From Malachius bipustulatus (lineage: Eukaryota > Arthropoda > Insecta > Coleoptera > Melyridae): a stretch of 64,000 nt of DNA. The DNA lies in assembly GCA_910589415.1 (NCBI GenBank), contig OU342633.1, positions 42,786,210 to 42,850,209 on the forward strand, in the 5' to 3' direction. Below the pieces are notes generated by a model that was given only the letters and a program-made list of their open reading frames with translations, searched no databases and was not told the DNA's origin. Each line of letters opens with the position of its first letter. Position 1 is the first letter of the stretch. The translations under genes and the position numbers were made by a program. Positions 35,518 through 46,264 of this stretch are shown here, in pieces.

Positions 35518-36816
35518 TACACTGCCCGCTAAAAAGTTCCCAGCATATGGGAAAATTGTTTGTTTTCTCCATTTAAATTTTTTTTTTGTCATAAGTTTGT
35601 GCTTTAAGAAAATTTGAATTTAAGAACACTAGATCTACCTATGGTATGAATTTTAGTTCCATAGATCGTGTAATTTTCTTAAATTTCTAAATTACAAACA
35701 AACATGATATTTCAAAAACTAAAAGTGTTTTGCGGGTAATTTGTGGAAAATTCGGTAAGTAGATTTTCACCAAACGTAATGCCAGTACCTAATGAAAGAA
35801 ATTAATTTTTTTATACAGTGACCAAAAAGTCGTAACTTTTGAAATTTCAACTTTTTGCTCATTTTTTTCAGTGTAATTATGATTTTTAAATATTTTGATT
35901 GCAATTATTCTTTACAATGATTATAAAAATTAACAGGAATAGTAAAAACTAACAACAGGGGGGAAATTTTTGAAAATAATAAAATTTCTGTCAAGTTTTT
36001 CCATGTTTAGCGCTGGCTCGGAGCATGATTTTATGACGGAGAAATGTATTCGACTCGAAGAAAGCATCTTACAAGTTCAAATCTATTTTCAATTAAAAAA
36101 AAAAACGATCAAAAATCCAGAGCTACAAAAAGGTTTTCTTCTAATTTTTTCTAAAACCTTTCAAAAAACTTTCTAAAATCCCTCACAATGCGCAACAATA
36201 ATACCTAATTTCGAAAATTTAATTAATAATAAATTCAAAAATAAATATTTTTGTGGTTAAATTGAATAAAAAACTTAATTTTTGCTCATTTCTGATAAAA
36301 TTGATAAAATTGAAAATAGGTACAATTGGTAAGAATTTATTCGTGTCGAATACCCTTTGAACCAAAAAATGTGACAGAAATTCTATTAAATTCGAAAATT
36401 TCGCTCTTGGTAGTAATTTCTATTTCTCCCGCTAATTTTTCTAATAATTATAAGCAATATTGACTAATATATTGTATTCAAAATATTTCAAAATCAAAAT
36501 CACACAGGGAAAAATCAGCCAGAAGTTGAAATTTCAAAAGTTACCATTTTTTGGCCCACCTGTTGAAAAAATTGATTTCTTTCATAACTATCAATACATT
36601 TAGTTAATTTCTAAAGAATCTTCCTCAAATTTCCCACAAAATACGTTTATGAATTTTTGAAATATCGTGTTTTTTTTTCAATTTTTAAGTTTAGAAAAAC
36701 GCTATTTTCTAGGATCAAAGTAAACCTTCTAAAAAGCGCAAACTTATGATAATTTTTTTTTAAGACGGAAAAGTGAAAAAATTCACATAGGGTACAACTT
36801 TTTGGCGGACACTGTA
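35518..36816. mobile_element. foldback element, ~480-bp arms
   Basis: Left end 'tacactgcccgctaaaaagt' and inverted right end 'tacagtgtccgccaaaaagt' match, and pairing continues through 'tcataagtttg.gcttt', 'gatatttcaaaa', 'aatgaaagaaatta' and 'gtaacttttgaaatttcaac'. TA flanks both ends. The 68-codon ORF at 35970-36176 lies in the loop and has no recognisable domain. Confidence 0.8.
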
Positions 36817-37548
36817 TTTATACTTGTTGTCAACCTTCTTAGAAAAACACGTCTGCAGCGGCTTACTCGTATGCAAATTTCCCTTCTTATGGTCATAGGA
36901 TGATCACTAAGTATAAAAGAACGCGAGAGTTAAAAATGAAAAGCTGCTCATAAGCATTTAGCCAATAAAACTAAATCGCTGCTATAGAGCGAAGATCCGT
37001 TTGAGGATAATAATGAAGATGAAAGATATAATTTTAATGTTAAAAGAAACTATAATTATTATTATGAAGCACATAAAGGCATATTATAATAAACGTGTAT
37101 AGTAGTATAGTTATTATAAAATAAGTAGGTTCAGTGTGAAATACTAACACTAACACTAACACCAACACTGAAGAATACAAAAGTAGGTTTCTAGTTAAAG
37201 TGAAGATGGTTTAGCATCTACACTCGTACATGTGTAGATATCATCAAGAATTATAAATATAAGGTATAAAGATTAGGTACCTACATAAAAAAAAAAACTA
37301 TTTATTCTTCTTAATAACTGTGAATCCTCATTGGAGAATGAGGATCTCGATGAGGATGATACAAAACTGCATGGGAAGATTTGAATTTTTGTTAAAGAGT
37401 TAGCTTATTTAATAATAACAGAGATCCCAAATAAATGATTTTTGTAAAGCGTACTCAAAATTTATTTTTTTAATTTTTGGAATATTTTCAAAATTTACAT
37501 AATTTATAAAGTTAATTTAAAATTTATTGTCATTTCTTTACAGGGTGT
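36817..37548. other. AT-rich; (CTAACA)n microsatellite at 37144-37170
   Basis: A short hexamer run 'cactaacactaacactaaca' sits near 37145. Nothing else was recognised. Confidence 0.55.
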
Positions 37549-38394
37549 CAATTTGAAAACTTGCCACCCCCAAATTCTTCCTTGAAATTTTTTTTTCAAA
37601 GAAATCCCGGAACAGGTCAATTTTTAAATTTAATTTATGTTCTATTGACGTAAAAATATTTTATACAGGGTGTTCCTTGACTCAGTAATGACGACATTGT
37701 CGATTTTTTTAAATGGGACACCTGTATATTATTACATTTTCAGATTGTCTGAGAAAATCCAGTAGGAATGGTTTATACAGTTGCAGCTTACATTGAGTAG
37801 GTTATGAGTTATAAACAAATGAAAATCGCAATTTTCCATTTTGAAAGCAGTGTACATCGGACACGGCTCTAAATATCGAAAAACGGCTTACATGTCCCTA
37901 TCTTAACTTTTGAAGCGATATCCTATGATGTAGATGAAATATTTATACAGGGTGATCAAAAGTCTGATAATTTTCGTCACCCTGTATGAAAATTTCATCC
38001 ACACAATAGGATACCGCTTGAAAAGTTAAGATAGGAACATGTAAGCCGTTTTCCGATATCTGTAGCCGTTTTCAAAATAAGCTGCTTTGAAAATGAAAAA
38101 CTGCGATTTTCATTTGTTTATAACTCGTAAGCTACTCAGTTTAAACTGCAACTGTAAAAACAATTTATATTGGATTTTCTCAGACAATCTGAAATTGTAT
38201 TAATATACAGGGTGTCCCATTCAAAAAAATAGACCATATCGTCGTCACTGAGTCAAGGAACACCCTGTATAAATTTTTTTTACGCCAATAGAACATAAAT
38301 TACATTAAAAAATTGACCTGTTTCGGGATTTCTTTGAAAAAAAATTTCCAAGGAAGAATTCGGGGGTGGCAAGTTTTCAAATTGACACCCTGTA
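37549..38394. mobile_element. foldback element C (shared-core family, three shells)
   Basis: Outermost ends 'tacagggtgtcaatttgaaa' and inverse (right end 38394). A second pair 'tacagggtgttccttgactc' (37674) faces its inverse near 38270. A third boundary 'gggacacctgtat' / 'atacagggtgtccc' (37718 and 38210) closes the shared core, which again has 'ttcagattgtctgagaa', 'gagttataaacaaatgaaaatc' and 'aaacggcttacatgtccct'. Even the very centre is bounded by 'tacagggtgatc' and 'gtcaccctgta' (37950-37987). The element thus shows four nested pairs of the same end motif. Confidence 0.88.
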
Positions 38395-38426
38395 TAACTA
38401 TTTTGTAAAGGCAGCTAAATAATAAA

Positions 38427-38672
38427 TTAAAACCTACCTAAGTATAGTAACCTGAATATCTGCTGCTTATTACTGTCACCCCGATATGGATAAATATTTA
38501 TTGCACAGTAATTGTTGTGAAGATGTAATAGACGATCCTCGGTCTCGTATCCTAATATAGAATCCTCAGGCTTAGTCACCTTGACTTCGAGAGAGAAGAC
38601 TTGCTTGTTTTGCGAGATTTTCAAAACATTCTGCAAGAAATAACAACCACTCATTTTGCCCGTACGTGCCAA
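38427..38672 (-). other. weak candidate exon
   Basis: The minus strand shows 'tttcttgcag' then an open stretch, including 'FSLEVKVTKPEDSILGYETE', ending before a GTAGGT at about 38435. The composition is protein-like, but I recognise no family. It lies upstream of the calpain first coding exon on the same strand, yet calpain-C is not expected to have further N-terminal residues, so a link is unproven. Confidence 0.2.
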
Positions 38673-38694
38673 ATTTCACGATCTACTAAGGTTG

Positions 38695-38762
38695 GGAGGG
38701 ATTTTCAGTTACTCAAAAATGCCCATTGAATCACTTCTTAGAAATTACGTGATAGTAATGTT
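38695..38762. repeat. direct repeat flanking the LINE, copy 1
   Basis: 'actcaaaaatgcccattgaa' then 'tcacttcttagaaattacgtg' resembles 'gtcttaaaaatgtccatcga' then 'tcgctccttaaaaactacgtg' at about 44932-44985, in the same orientation. The LINE seems to have landed in, or between copies of, an older repeat. Confidence 0.6.
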
Positions 38763-39227
38763 TTCTTTTCGACTTTTGTCGAGATTTTTGTTATTATTTA
38801 AAATTACGATCCATTCTGGAGAGGTCGATTTTTTCTCGGATTTTTTTCATCAAAATTTCGAATATTGGGATTGCTTGGAATGAAAAATTTTCGAGAAAAT
38901 GTTTTCAGCGATTTTAATAAAAATCTCTTGTCAGACTATAGAAATTGTGAGAAGTTTAAAACTCTAATGCACGCTCTTCTGTAGGTGTTCTTGTCATCGA
39001 GATACAGGAGAAAAATCATTTTTTGGGCGTTGAGTTCAAGGCCTCTTTGGGCGCTATTTTTCATGTCTCGACAATCAAATGCCATTAACAAAAGGTGTCC
39101 CGAGCATAAGATTATATAATAATTGATGACAAAAATCCACTAATCCGTAGCAAAGAACGATTTTTGACAATTTTTTTTCTTATATGGGGAATTGGAAATT
39201 TTACTTACGGACGTATTGAACAATACC

Positions 39228-39241
39228 AATTCTGAAACTGA
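39228..39241. repeat. LINE target-site duplication, left
   Basis: AATTCTGAAACTGA, identical to 44868-44881. Confidence 0.92.
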
Positions 39242-39709
39242 TCGATGTGATCGAGATTAACGAGTGCAGCCCGCTCTGTATTCGTGCTTAGTTATTTACC
39301 GTTTTAGTGAAGTTATAGTCCACCTATTTTGCTGATTGTTCTACCATCAAGTGACCAAAGTTGTTGTCTTTCTCATCCCGATGTTTATTTAATCGCGCCT
39401 AGCCGTGATTCACTATAAATCATCGAATATCCTTTTTAACTGCATTTTCTTACATTATTATTTTGAAATATTATTGATAAGCAATAAGGTGATAAAGATT
39501 TTATCGACACAGCTGAGCTGTGCCAGGAATTCTGGCGCCCTTCAGATAGGCAACCAATATTTAACAAATGATAAACAGCTGGTTGCCACCACTCGTGAAG
39601 GGGAGGTTCCTCACTCAAGATTAGCAACCAACAAGGAGCTGCTTTTGACTACAAGAGCAGTAATAATTCTAATAGTAGTAATGACTCTCATACAGTAAAT
39701 GATACCACA

Positions 39710-40984
39710 ATGTCTACAAATACCTTAAATACAAACCCCACAGTTACGTCATACGTTGCAGCCGCCAAATCGACTCCAAAACGAGTCTATCCCAAAAAAG
39801 ATCAGGCCATCCTCTTTCACTCTGTCGATGATCTAAAGCTTTTTGACTACGTCAAAGCTGTTGGCAATATTGTAGGCCCAAAAAGTATTTGCTACGCTTC
39901 AAGAATATCTAACAACAGAGTCTGCATCTACCTAAGTAAAGTAGAGTTAGTCGACAAACTACTCTCAGACAACCCAATCATTCAAGTAAAAGATCTGGAC
40001 TTACCGGTAAGAAGATTAATAACCTCAGCCAGGCGAGTGATCATCTCTAACACACCTCCAGGCATAACTGACGAACTAATCGAAGCAGCCCTAAAGAAAT
40101 TAGGACTCCAACTTGCCTCATCAGTATCCCCTCTGCGAGCAGGCTTTCCAGAGGACGAATACAACCACATTCTCTCATTCCGAAGACAGGCTTACGTTAT
40201 CCCTTCCACTGATGACTTTCAACTACAGACGTCATTACTAATACCTTTCGAAAATAACGAATACCGTATATTTATTTCAACCGACAAGATGGAGTGCTTT
40301 TTATGCAAAATGAGTGGACATATCGCCTCCAAGTGCCCCACCATCAGCCCCCAGAGCTCAGTTCTAGCACAGTCTCCCCACGACAACCCCAATACCGTAA
40401 TCTCACCTGCCCCAGAGCCGAATGCAGAACCGTCGCCTACATCTGGTCTAAAGAGATCCTGCTCCACTTCTCTGGACTCAGCTGAACCCCTTTCACCTTG
40501 TAACACCGTATCTTCAAATCCACTGGAAGCAACTTCTTCTGCAATGCCCCCTCCTCAATTACCCCTAGTCAAATCGATAGCGAAACCCAGCAAGAAAAAA
40601 GCCAGAAAGGAAGACACAGAGGACTCAAAACTATCCGGATCCTCAAGAGATATTATCTTGGAACTTTATAAAAAACATCCAGAGACGTTTACGCTCCCAG
40701 TGAAGAATCTTATAGCCTTTCTCGAGAACTCTTTCGGTAGCACAACCCCTCTAGCGGAAGCTCAACGATTCACTAATAATGTAAAGGCCCTTTTGTCAGA
40801 TATGCATACAATTTACCCCTCTCTTTCCGATAGATCATTAAAAAACAGATTTACTAGGCTAACAAAAAAAATCAAACGTGAAATGAAATTGGAGGGCGCC
40901 GACAATGCTAGCTTGACGTCACAATCATCACAGGATCTTGACGACGAGGTCCTATCCGATAGCTCTCAGATATCCTCCTACTAA
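39710..40984 (+). CDS. LINE ORF1 (gag-like, nucleic-acid binding), intact
   Basis: A 424-codon open frame. ORF1 proteins of such LINEs bind the element's RNA and form the RNP with ORF2. A single CCHC zinc knuckle, 'CFLCKMSGHIASKC' (C196, C199, H204, C209), follows a ~190-residue region that has an RRM-like/PRE_C2HC feel ('RRVIISNTPPGITDE'). A Ser/Pro/Thr-rich linker runs from about 210 to 290, then a Lys-rich stretch 'KPSKKKARKE', then a helical, acidic C-terminus. The ATG at 39710 is preceded by an out-of-frame ATG at 39699 that opens only nine codons. The stop TAA (40982-40984) lies inside the ORF2-open region, so the two ORFs overlap by about 20 bases in different frames. Confidence 0.88.
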   Translation: MSTNTLNTNPTVTSYVAAAKSTPKRVYPKKDQAILFHSVDDLKLFDYVKAVGNIVGPKSICYASRISNNRVCIYLSKVELVDKLLSDNPIIQVKDLDLPVRRLITSARRVIISNTPPGITDELIEAALKKLGLQLASSVSPLRAGFPEDEYNHILSFRRQAYVIPSTDDFQLQTSLLIPFENNEYRIFISTDKMECFLCKMSGHIASKCPTISPQSSVLAQSPHDNPNTVISPAPEPNAEPSPTSGLKRSCSTSLDSAEPLSPCNTVSSNPLEATSSAMPPPQLPLVKSIAKPSKKKARKEDTEDSKLSGSSRDIILELYKKHPETFTLPVKNLIAFLENSFGSTTPLAEAQRFTNNVKALLSDMHTIYPSLSDRSLKNRFTRLTKKIKREMKLEGADNASLTSQSSQDLDDEVLSDSSQISSY

Positions 40985-43900
40985 CTGGCTTTTTATCCCA
41001 CCTGTATTTTCATTTACTATTAACCATCTTCACAATTCTTCAATGGAACTGCGATGGGTTTTACCCTCGCCTCGAACACATTCAGCAACTACTAGTAGAC
41101 ACAAGAGCCGATATAATCTGCCTCCAGGAAACAAATTTCAAGGAAAATCAAGAGGGACACCTCAAGGGTTTCGAAGGATATCACCGCATTAGAACTACAG
41201 GACTAAGAGCCAATGGTGGAACCTCCATATTTGCCTCAAGCGACCTATACTCTACATCTCTACCTCTAAACACAACTTTAGAAGCAATAGCTATAACTAT
41301 CTGGTGCCCCAAAAAACTCACTCTATGCAGCATGTATATTCCTCCAAATTACAATCTACCCCAGGATGAATTATTATCTGTCATAAATCAACTCCCCCCA
41401 CCCTTCCTTCTCGTAGGAGACTTCAATGCACACAGTACAATCTGGGGCTCGGAAAGGACGTTCGGTAGAGGAAAGGTAATCGAGAACATACTGAATGACC
41501 ACGACCTCTGCCTTTTAAACGATGGCTCTAGCACCCACTTCAATATTTCTTCCGGTAACTTCTCATCAATCGACCTCAGTCTATGCGACCCTAGACTTAT
41601 CACAACTCTCACATGGAACCCCCTTGACAGTCTCCATGACAGCAATCACTTTCCAATTCTCATCACCAATAACGTAGAGAGATCGCCTGAGCTAGTAACC
41701 AAATGGAAGATAAGCCAAGCTAAATGGGAAAATTTCAGCTCTCACGCAGAAAATCTGCTCTGTTCACAAGAATTTCAAGAAGACATTGATGACGCCTTAA
41801 ACTTCTTCAATAAGTGCATAACTACTGCCGCTGAAACACATATAGGTAAGAGCTCCATCTCCTTCCAACACAAAGCCACTCCTTGGTGGAACGCCAACTG
41901 CGAAAAGGCTGTTAGAGAATGCAAGTCTGCCTTAAACAGGTATCGTAGGGTCAGAAATGAAACCACACTGATTCTCTTTAAGCAACTTAGAGCTAGAGCA
42001 AGAAGAGTAATAAAACAAAGCAAGCGTGACTCATGGAGCAAATATGTATCTTCAATAACATGCGAAACTCCTACAAGTCAAGTCTGGACGAAGATCAGAC
42101 AAATGCAAGGGAAAACAACATTTACCAAAATTCCAGCTTTAATGCATCAGGGTGAACTCACTAACAATAATCAACAAATCTCTGAAATACTGGCATCAAA
42201 CTTTCAAGAAAAAACCAGAAATCAAAGCACCGACCTTTTACAACCTGAGAACTCAAATAACCCAAATGACACCACAACCTCTCCAATAGATCCCAACAAC
42301 AAAGATCTAAACTCATTAAATGTTCCCTTTTCGCTTGAAGAACTATTGACATCACTGGCGACCTGTAAAAATTCAGCTGCAGGCCCTGACGTATTCCTTT
42401 TATTTTCTTAAAGAACCTCTCAGCCCCCTGCCTCTCTAAATTGTTAGAGCTCTACAATAAGGTCTGGTCATCCAAAAAATTCCCTAAACTCTGGCAAGAA
42501 TCGATAGTCCTTCCAATAAGAAAACCTGATCAATCTGCAACGGATCCCAACTCCTACAGACCAATCTCACTTACGTGTACAGCGTGCAAGTTGTTAGAAA
42601 AAATTATTAATAAGAGACTTCTTTGGTACATCGAGAAACATAAAATTTTTGTTGCAGCCCAATCCGGATTTCGACCTCAACGCTGCACCATTGACAATCT
42701 TGCTTTGCTGCAAACAGACATAGCCAACGCCTTCTCAAGAAAACAAGATGTTATAGCTGCCATCTTTGATATCGAAGGTGCCTTTGACACTCTGCCATCC
42801 GCTGTCATTATTAAAAAATTAATAAATCTCCAGTTGACCGGCAATATACTGTACTTTCTCCAAAACTTTTTAAGAAACAGGTTCTTCAGAGTTAGAGCCA
42901 ACAATAATACCTCCTCGGTATTTGCTCAGAAGAATGGAGTTCCACAAGGTTCCATTCTAAGCCCTACACTCTTTAATCTAGCTATTAATGACATATGTAC
43001 AACGATACGTGCTCCAGTTAAATATGCACTGTACGCTGACGACCTGATCATCTACTGTCATGGCAAAAACACAAGCGCAACATCCAGCCTAATCCAGGAG
43101 GCAGTAAATCAACTTAGTCACTGGGCGTCCAAATCTGGTTTCCGTTTCTCCACCACGAAATCCAAAGTTATAAAGTTTAGTCTAAATTTCAATCCGTCGA
43201 CTCCAAGGATACTCCTCAACGGAAAAACCATGCCCTCCGTAAATCAGCTCAAAATTCTCGGACTGACATTCGACAAGAGATTGAACTGGAAGCAGCACAT
43301 TGCAGATATCAAAACTAACTGTCTCAAAAAACTCAACATACTCAAAATCCTATCGCACAACCAATGGGGAGCCGATGAGGATGTCTTACTGAGGGTGTAT
43401 CGTACTCTTATTCGTTCCAAAATAGACTACGGCAGTGTCATCTATATGTCTGCTTCGGAATTCACCTTAAAAAGCCTAAACTCGATTCACAACACCGCTC
43501 TAAGAATGTGTCTCGGAGCTTTCAGATCCAGTCCAAGTGAGAGCGTCTACTGTGAAGCTAACGAACCCCCTCTCAAGCTGAGACGTCAACAACTTCTATT
43601 GAGTTACTTTGCAAGGATATCAGCGAACCCCCAGAACCCAGCATACTCGCTTCTCACCTCAATGGGATCTCAACCTGATCCTCCTCCTAAGATTCTATCC
43701 ATTCCACAAATTCTCCACGCACACCTAACCTCCCTGACAGACCTGAATGTTTCTCTCCTATCTACATGCCATCTTCAGACATTCACCACCCCGCCTTGGG
43801 AAAAAACTCTCCCAAACCTCAACACGTCGCTCAGCTGCCATCCCAAACACGATACCCCGAAAGAGCTTTTAAGAAAATCATTCCTGAATATAATCAACAC

Positions 43901-44715
43901 CTCCAATTTCGATGAAATTTTATACACTGACGCGTCTAAGAGTGAAACCTGGGTCGGCTGCGCGGTGGTTACACTCGACAACATCGTCGCCACCATGTCT
44001 CTACCATCTTCTGCTAGTGTGCATACAGGGGAACTATTCGGAATCCTTCAAGCCATCAAGTCTATAAATAAGGAATCTAAGAATATAGCTATTTGCACTG
44101 ATTCGCTCTCGTCTATCGATTCCATTAGATGTCTCTACACACAACATCCAAGGGCAGGATATCCACAACACACATGACAGGCTGGTTTCCCGGGGAAGCA
44201 ACCTAACACTGATATGGGTCCCGTCTCACATAGGCATAGCGGGAAACGAAAAGGCTGACGAGGCTGCCAAAGAAGCCTCATTATCTCCCACAGTCCATAC
44301 AAATACTCAAATCTATAGAGACTTAAAAACCTATATCACAAAATCCACCAAGACTGCCTGGCAAAATCATTGGGACGGAATCACCTCAAAACTGCATGAG
44401 ATCCAACCATCCATTACTCGACTCGAACTCCCTCCAACTATGACCAGAAGGAACAAACTGGTGATTCGTCGACTACGTATTGGACACACCAAACTCACCC
44501 ATGGGTTCTTGATGGCGGCAGAAAATCCACCGCTCTGTGAGCACTGTAACAACAGCCTTACTGTCAAACACATCCTCACAGGATGCTTAAAATTAACTAG
44601 GAGCCGAAGCAAACATAACATAGAAGGAAATATAAAAGAACTCCTCAGTTCCACTGAACGACTCTCTCAAGTTATCAACTACCTACAAGACATCAATTTG
44701 TTTTCAAAATTATAA
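40963..44715 (+). pseudogene. LINE ORF2 (endonuclease, RT, RNase H), two frameshifts
   Basis: The open frame runs from just after a TAG at 40960. There is no ATG before 41332, which is already inside the endonuclease; a CTG at 41002 or a -1 shift from ORF1 are possible starts. Endonuclease: 'ILQWNCDG' (41035), 'ICLQET', 'YIPPN', 'LLVGDFNAHS'; the usual SDH reads SNH at 'DSNHFPI'. Frame break 1 is at about 42390, in the 'AAGPD' motif, consistent with one lost base. RT: 'SYRPISLT', 'FDIEGAFD' (42765), 'NGVPQGSILSP', 'YADD' (43032), 'LKILGLTFDKRLNW'. RNase H: 'YTDASK' (43923), 'HTGELFGI', 'CTDSLSSI', then frame break 2 at about 44153 (one extra base in a GGG), then 'WVPSHIGIAGNEKADEAAKE'. The C-terminal 'CEHCNNSLTVKHILTGC' ends the protein at 44715. 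Confidence 0.9.
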
Positions 44716-44867
44716 TTATACTGTCACTGCTATTTAAAACACCTGTCTTTAACAATTAACTAAATTTCTGAATTCATAATTATGTAATTGTATTGTAACT
44801 GTGTCAATGACCTCCAGCTGTCGAGACACTTAAAGCTTAAATAAAAAAAAAATAAAAAAAAAAAAAA

Positions 44868-44881
44868 AATTCTGAAACTGA
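44868..44881. repeat. LINE target-site duplication, right
   Basis: AATTCTGAAACTGA directly after the A-rich tail, identical to 39228-39241. Confidence 0.92.
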
Positions 44882-46264
44882 AACACGTTCTCGAGATATA
44901 ACCATCCAAATTTGAAAATTTTACGATTTGTGAGTCTTAAAAATGTCCATCGAATCGCTCCTTAAAAACTACGTGGTTTTGGTTGTACCTATGCCTTTCA
45001 AGTTTTACAGCAACACCCGAGGAAGGTGCAGTCTGGGAAATTCACCTGTGTTCAGCAGAGATGCATGAGCCATATAAGTATAGTACAGTGTGGGTGTCAC
45101 AAAAGCATCTACTGCTGTATAACGTCATAATTTTAACTTTAACTGTAAAAGAAAAATGTTGAATCGTGACGTTTTTGGTGTATTTATGGGCAAAAAGTTC
45201 TATAATGTGTTAGTATTTAAAATATTTTAAAATAACGTTTGATTGCTGAAATATTTCTGGTGAAAGTGGAAGTATATCGACAAAATAGTTACCTTACAGC
45301 AAAACGGAGTGGGCCACATTTTGTAGCACACGTGTTGTAGCAAACAGTTTGTCTTGTTTGACCGGCCTCGTACCTCTTGGCGCGTTAATGAATGACATCA
45401 TAATAAGGATAATTGGAGCAAGCTTTTACACCAACAAATCAACCCAGTCGGAAAACAACTGTTCTGATACTATTGTCTTGGAATGTGGATCATCATGCCA
45501 TGTAAATTGCACTGCATGATTTAAATTACTAATGAGGAAATTTTGCTAGTTCTTAAGCGAACAATTTTTATGATTATAGCTGACATTTTATCTAGTAGGA
45601 CGACATTACTGCAAGCTATAATAAGGAACGCATACTGCGTATAATTATTATTAAGATCAGTTGTTATGATAAAAAATGCAATTAAAACACTTTAAACGTA
45701 CCTATAGCTATTTGATGCGGCATACCCTGCTCAACACTGGATGTTATAAGCGACCTCTCATTCAGTGCGCGCATTCTTTCACACAGATTTTAGCTTATTA
45801 TTTGGACCGAAGTCCAAATGGCAGCACTTTAATAAGAGTTTTACTGTAAGCGAATATTCTTAAGAATGGTGACTTACCTCAGTGCGTCTCACTAACTTAA
45901 TCGCCTCACTAACCTAAATATTTTTGAAATTGGTCTTCTTATTAATAAGAGGCATACATAACGTATGATTATATAAGGAGAGGATTTGAGACAACAATGA
46001 AGTATTGCTAATCATTAATAAATTGTTGATGGAGCGTGGATATTTTTTGTTTGTCTATAAAGTAATTTCAGACTCAATTAATTAATTATTTAATAAAGAA
46101 ATATTTATAGTTATTTATACATGCGGTATAGAATTATTTATCTTTATCTGATTATTTATTTATACTCTTCAACACTACTTACTATTTAATATAAAGTGGT
46201 AATATTTACTTCTCAACACATTTAATAGAGCACTAATTTATATTCAGTATATTCATCTTGTACC
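44882..46264. other. AT-rich; direct-repeat partner at ~44932-44985
   Basis: Apart from the second copy of the repeat seen at 38695, no gene or paired repeat was recognised. Confidence 0.45.

Larger units (their letters stand above)
39242..44867 (+). mobile_element. full-length non-LTR retrotransposon (RNase H-bearing, I/jockey-like)
   Basis: A 5.6-kb element bounded by a perfect 14-bp duplication. It has a ~470-base 5' UTR, ORF1 with one CCHC knuckle, ORF2 with APE-type endonuclease, reverse transcriptase, RNase H and C-terminal CCHC, a short 3' UTR, and an A-rich tail (about 44841-44867, with AATAAA-like units). RNase H plus an APE endonuclease place it in the I/LOA/R1/jockey group of clades; an RNase H and plain A tail fit I-like families better than classical jockey, but a tree is needed. 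Both termini look complete. ORF2 has two apparent one-base indels, so this copy is inactive unless these are sequencing errors. Confidence 0.93.

Noticed and set aside
40219..44654. Minus-strand ORFs inside the LINE
   Set aside because: All are antisense shadows of ORF1 and ORF2.
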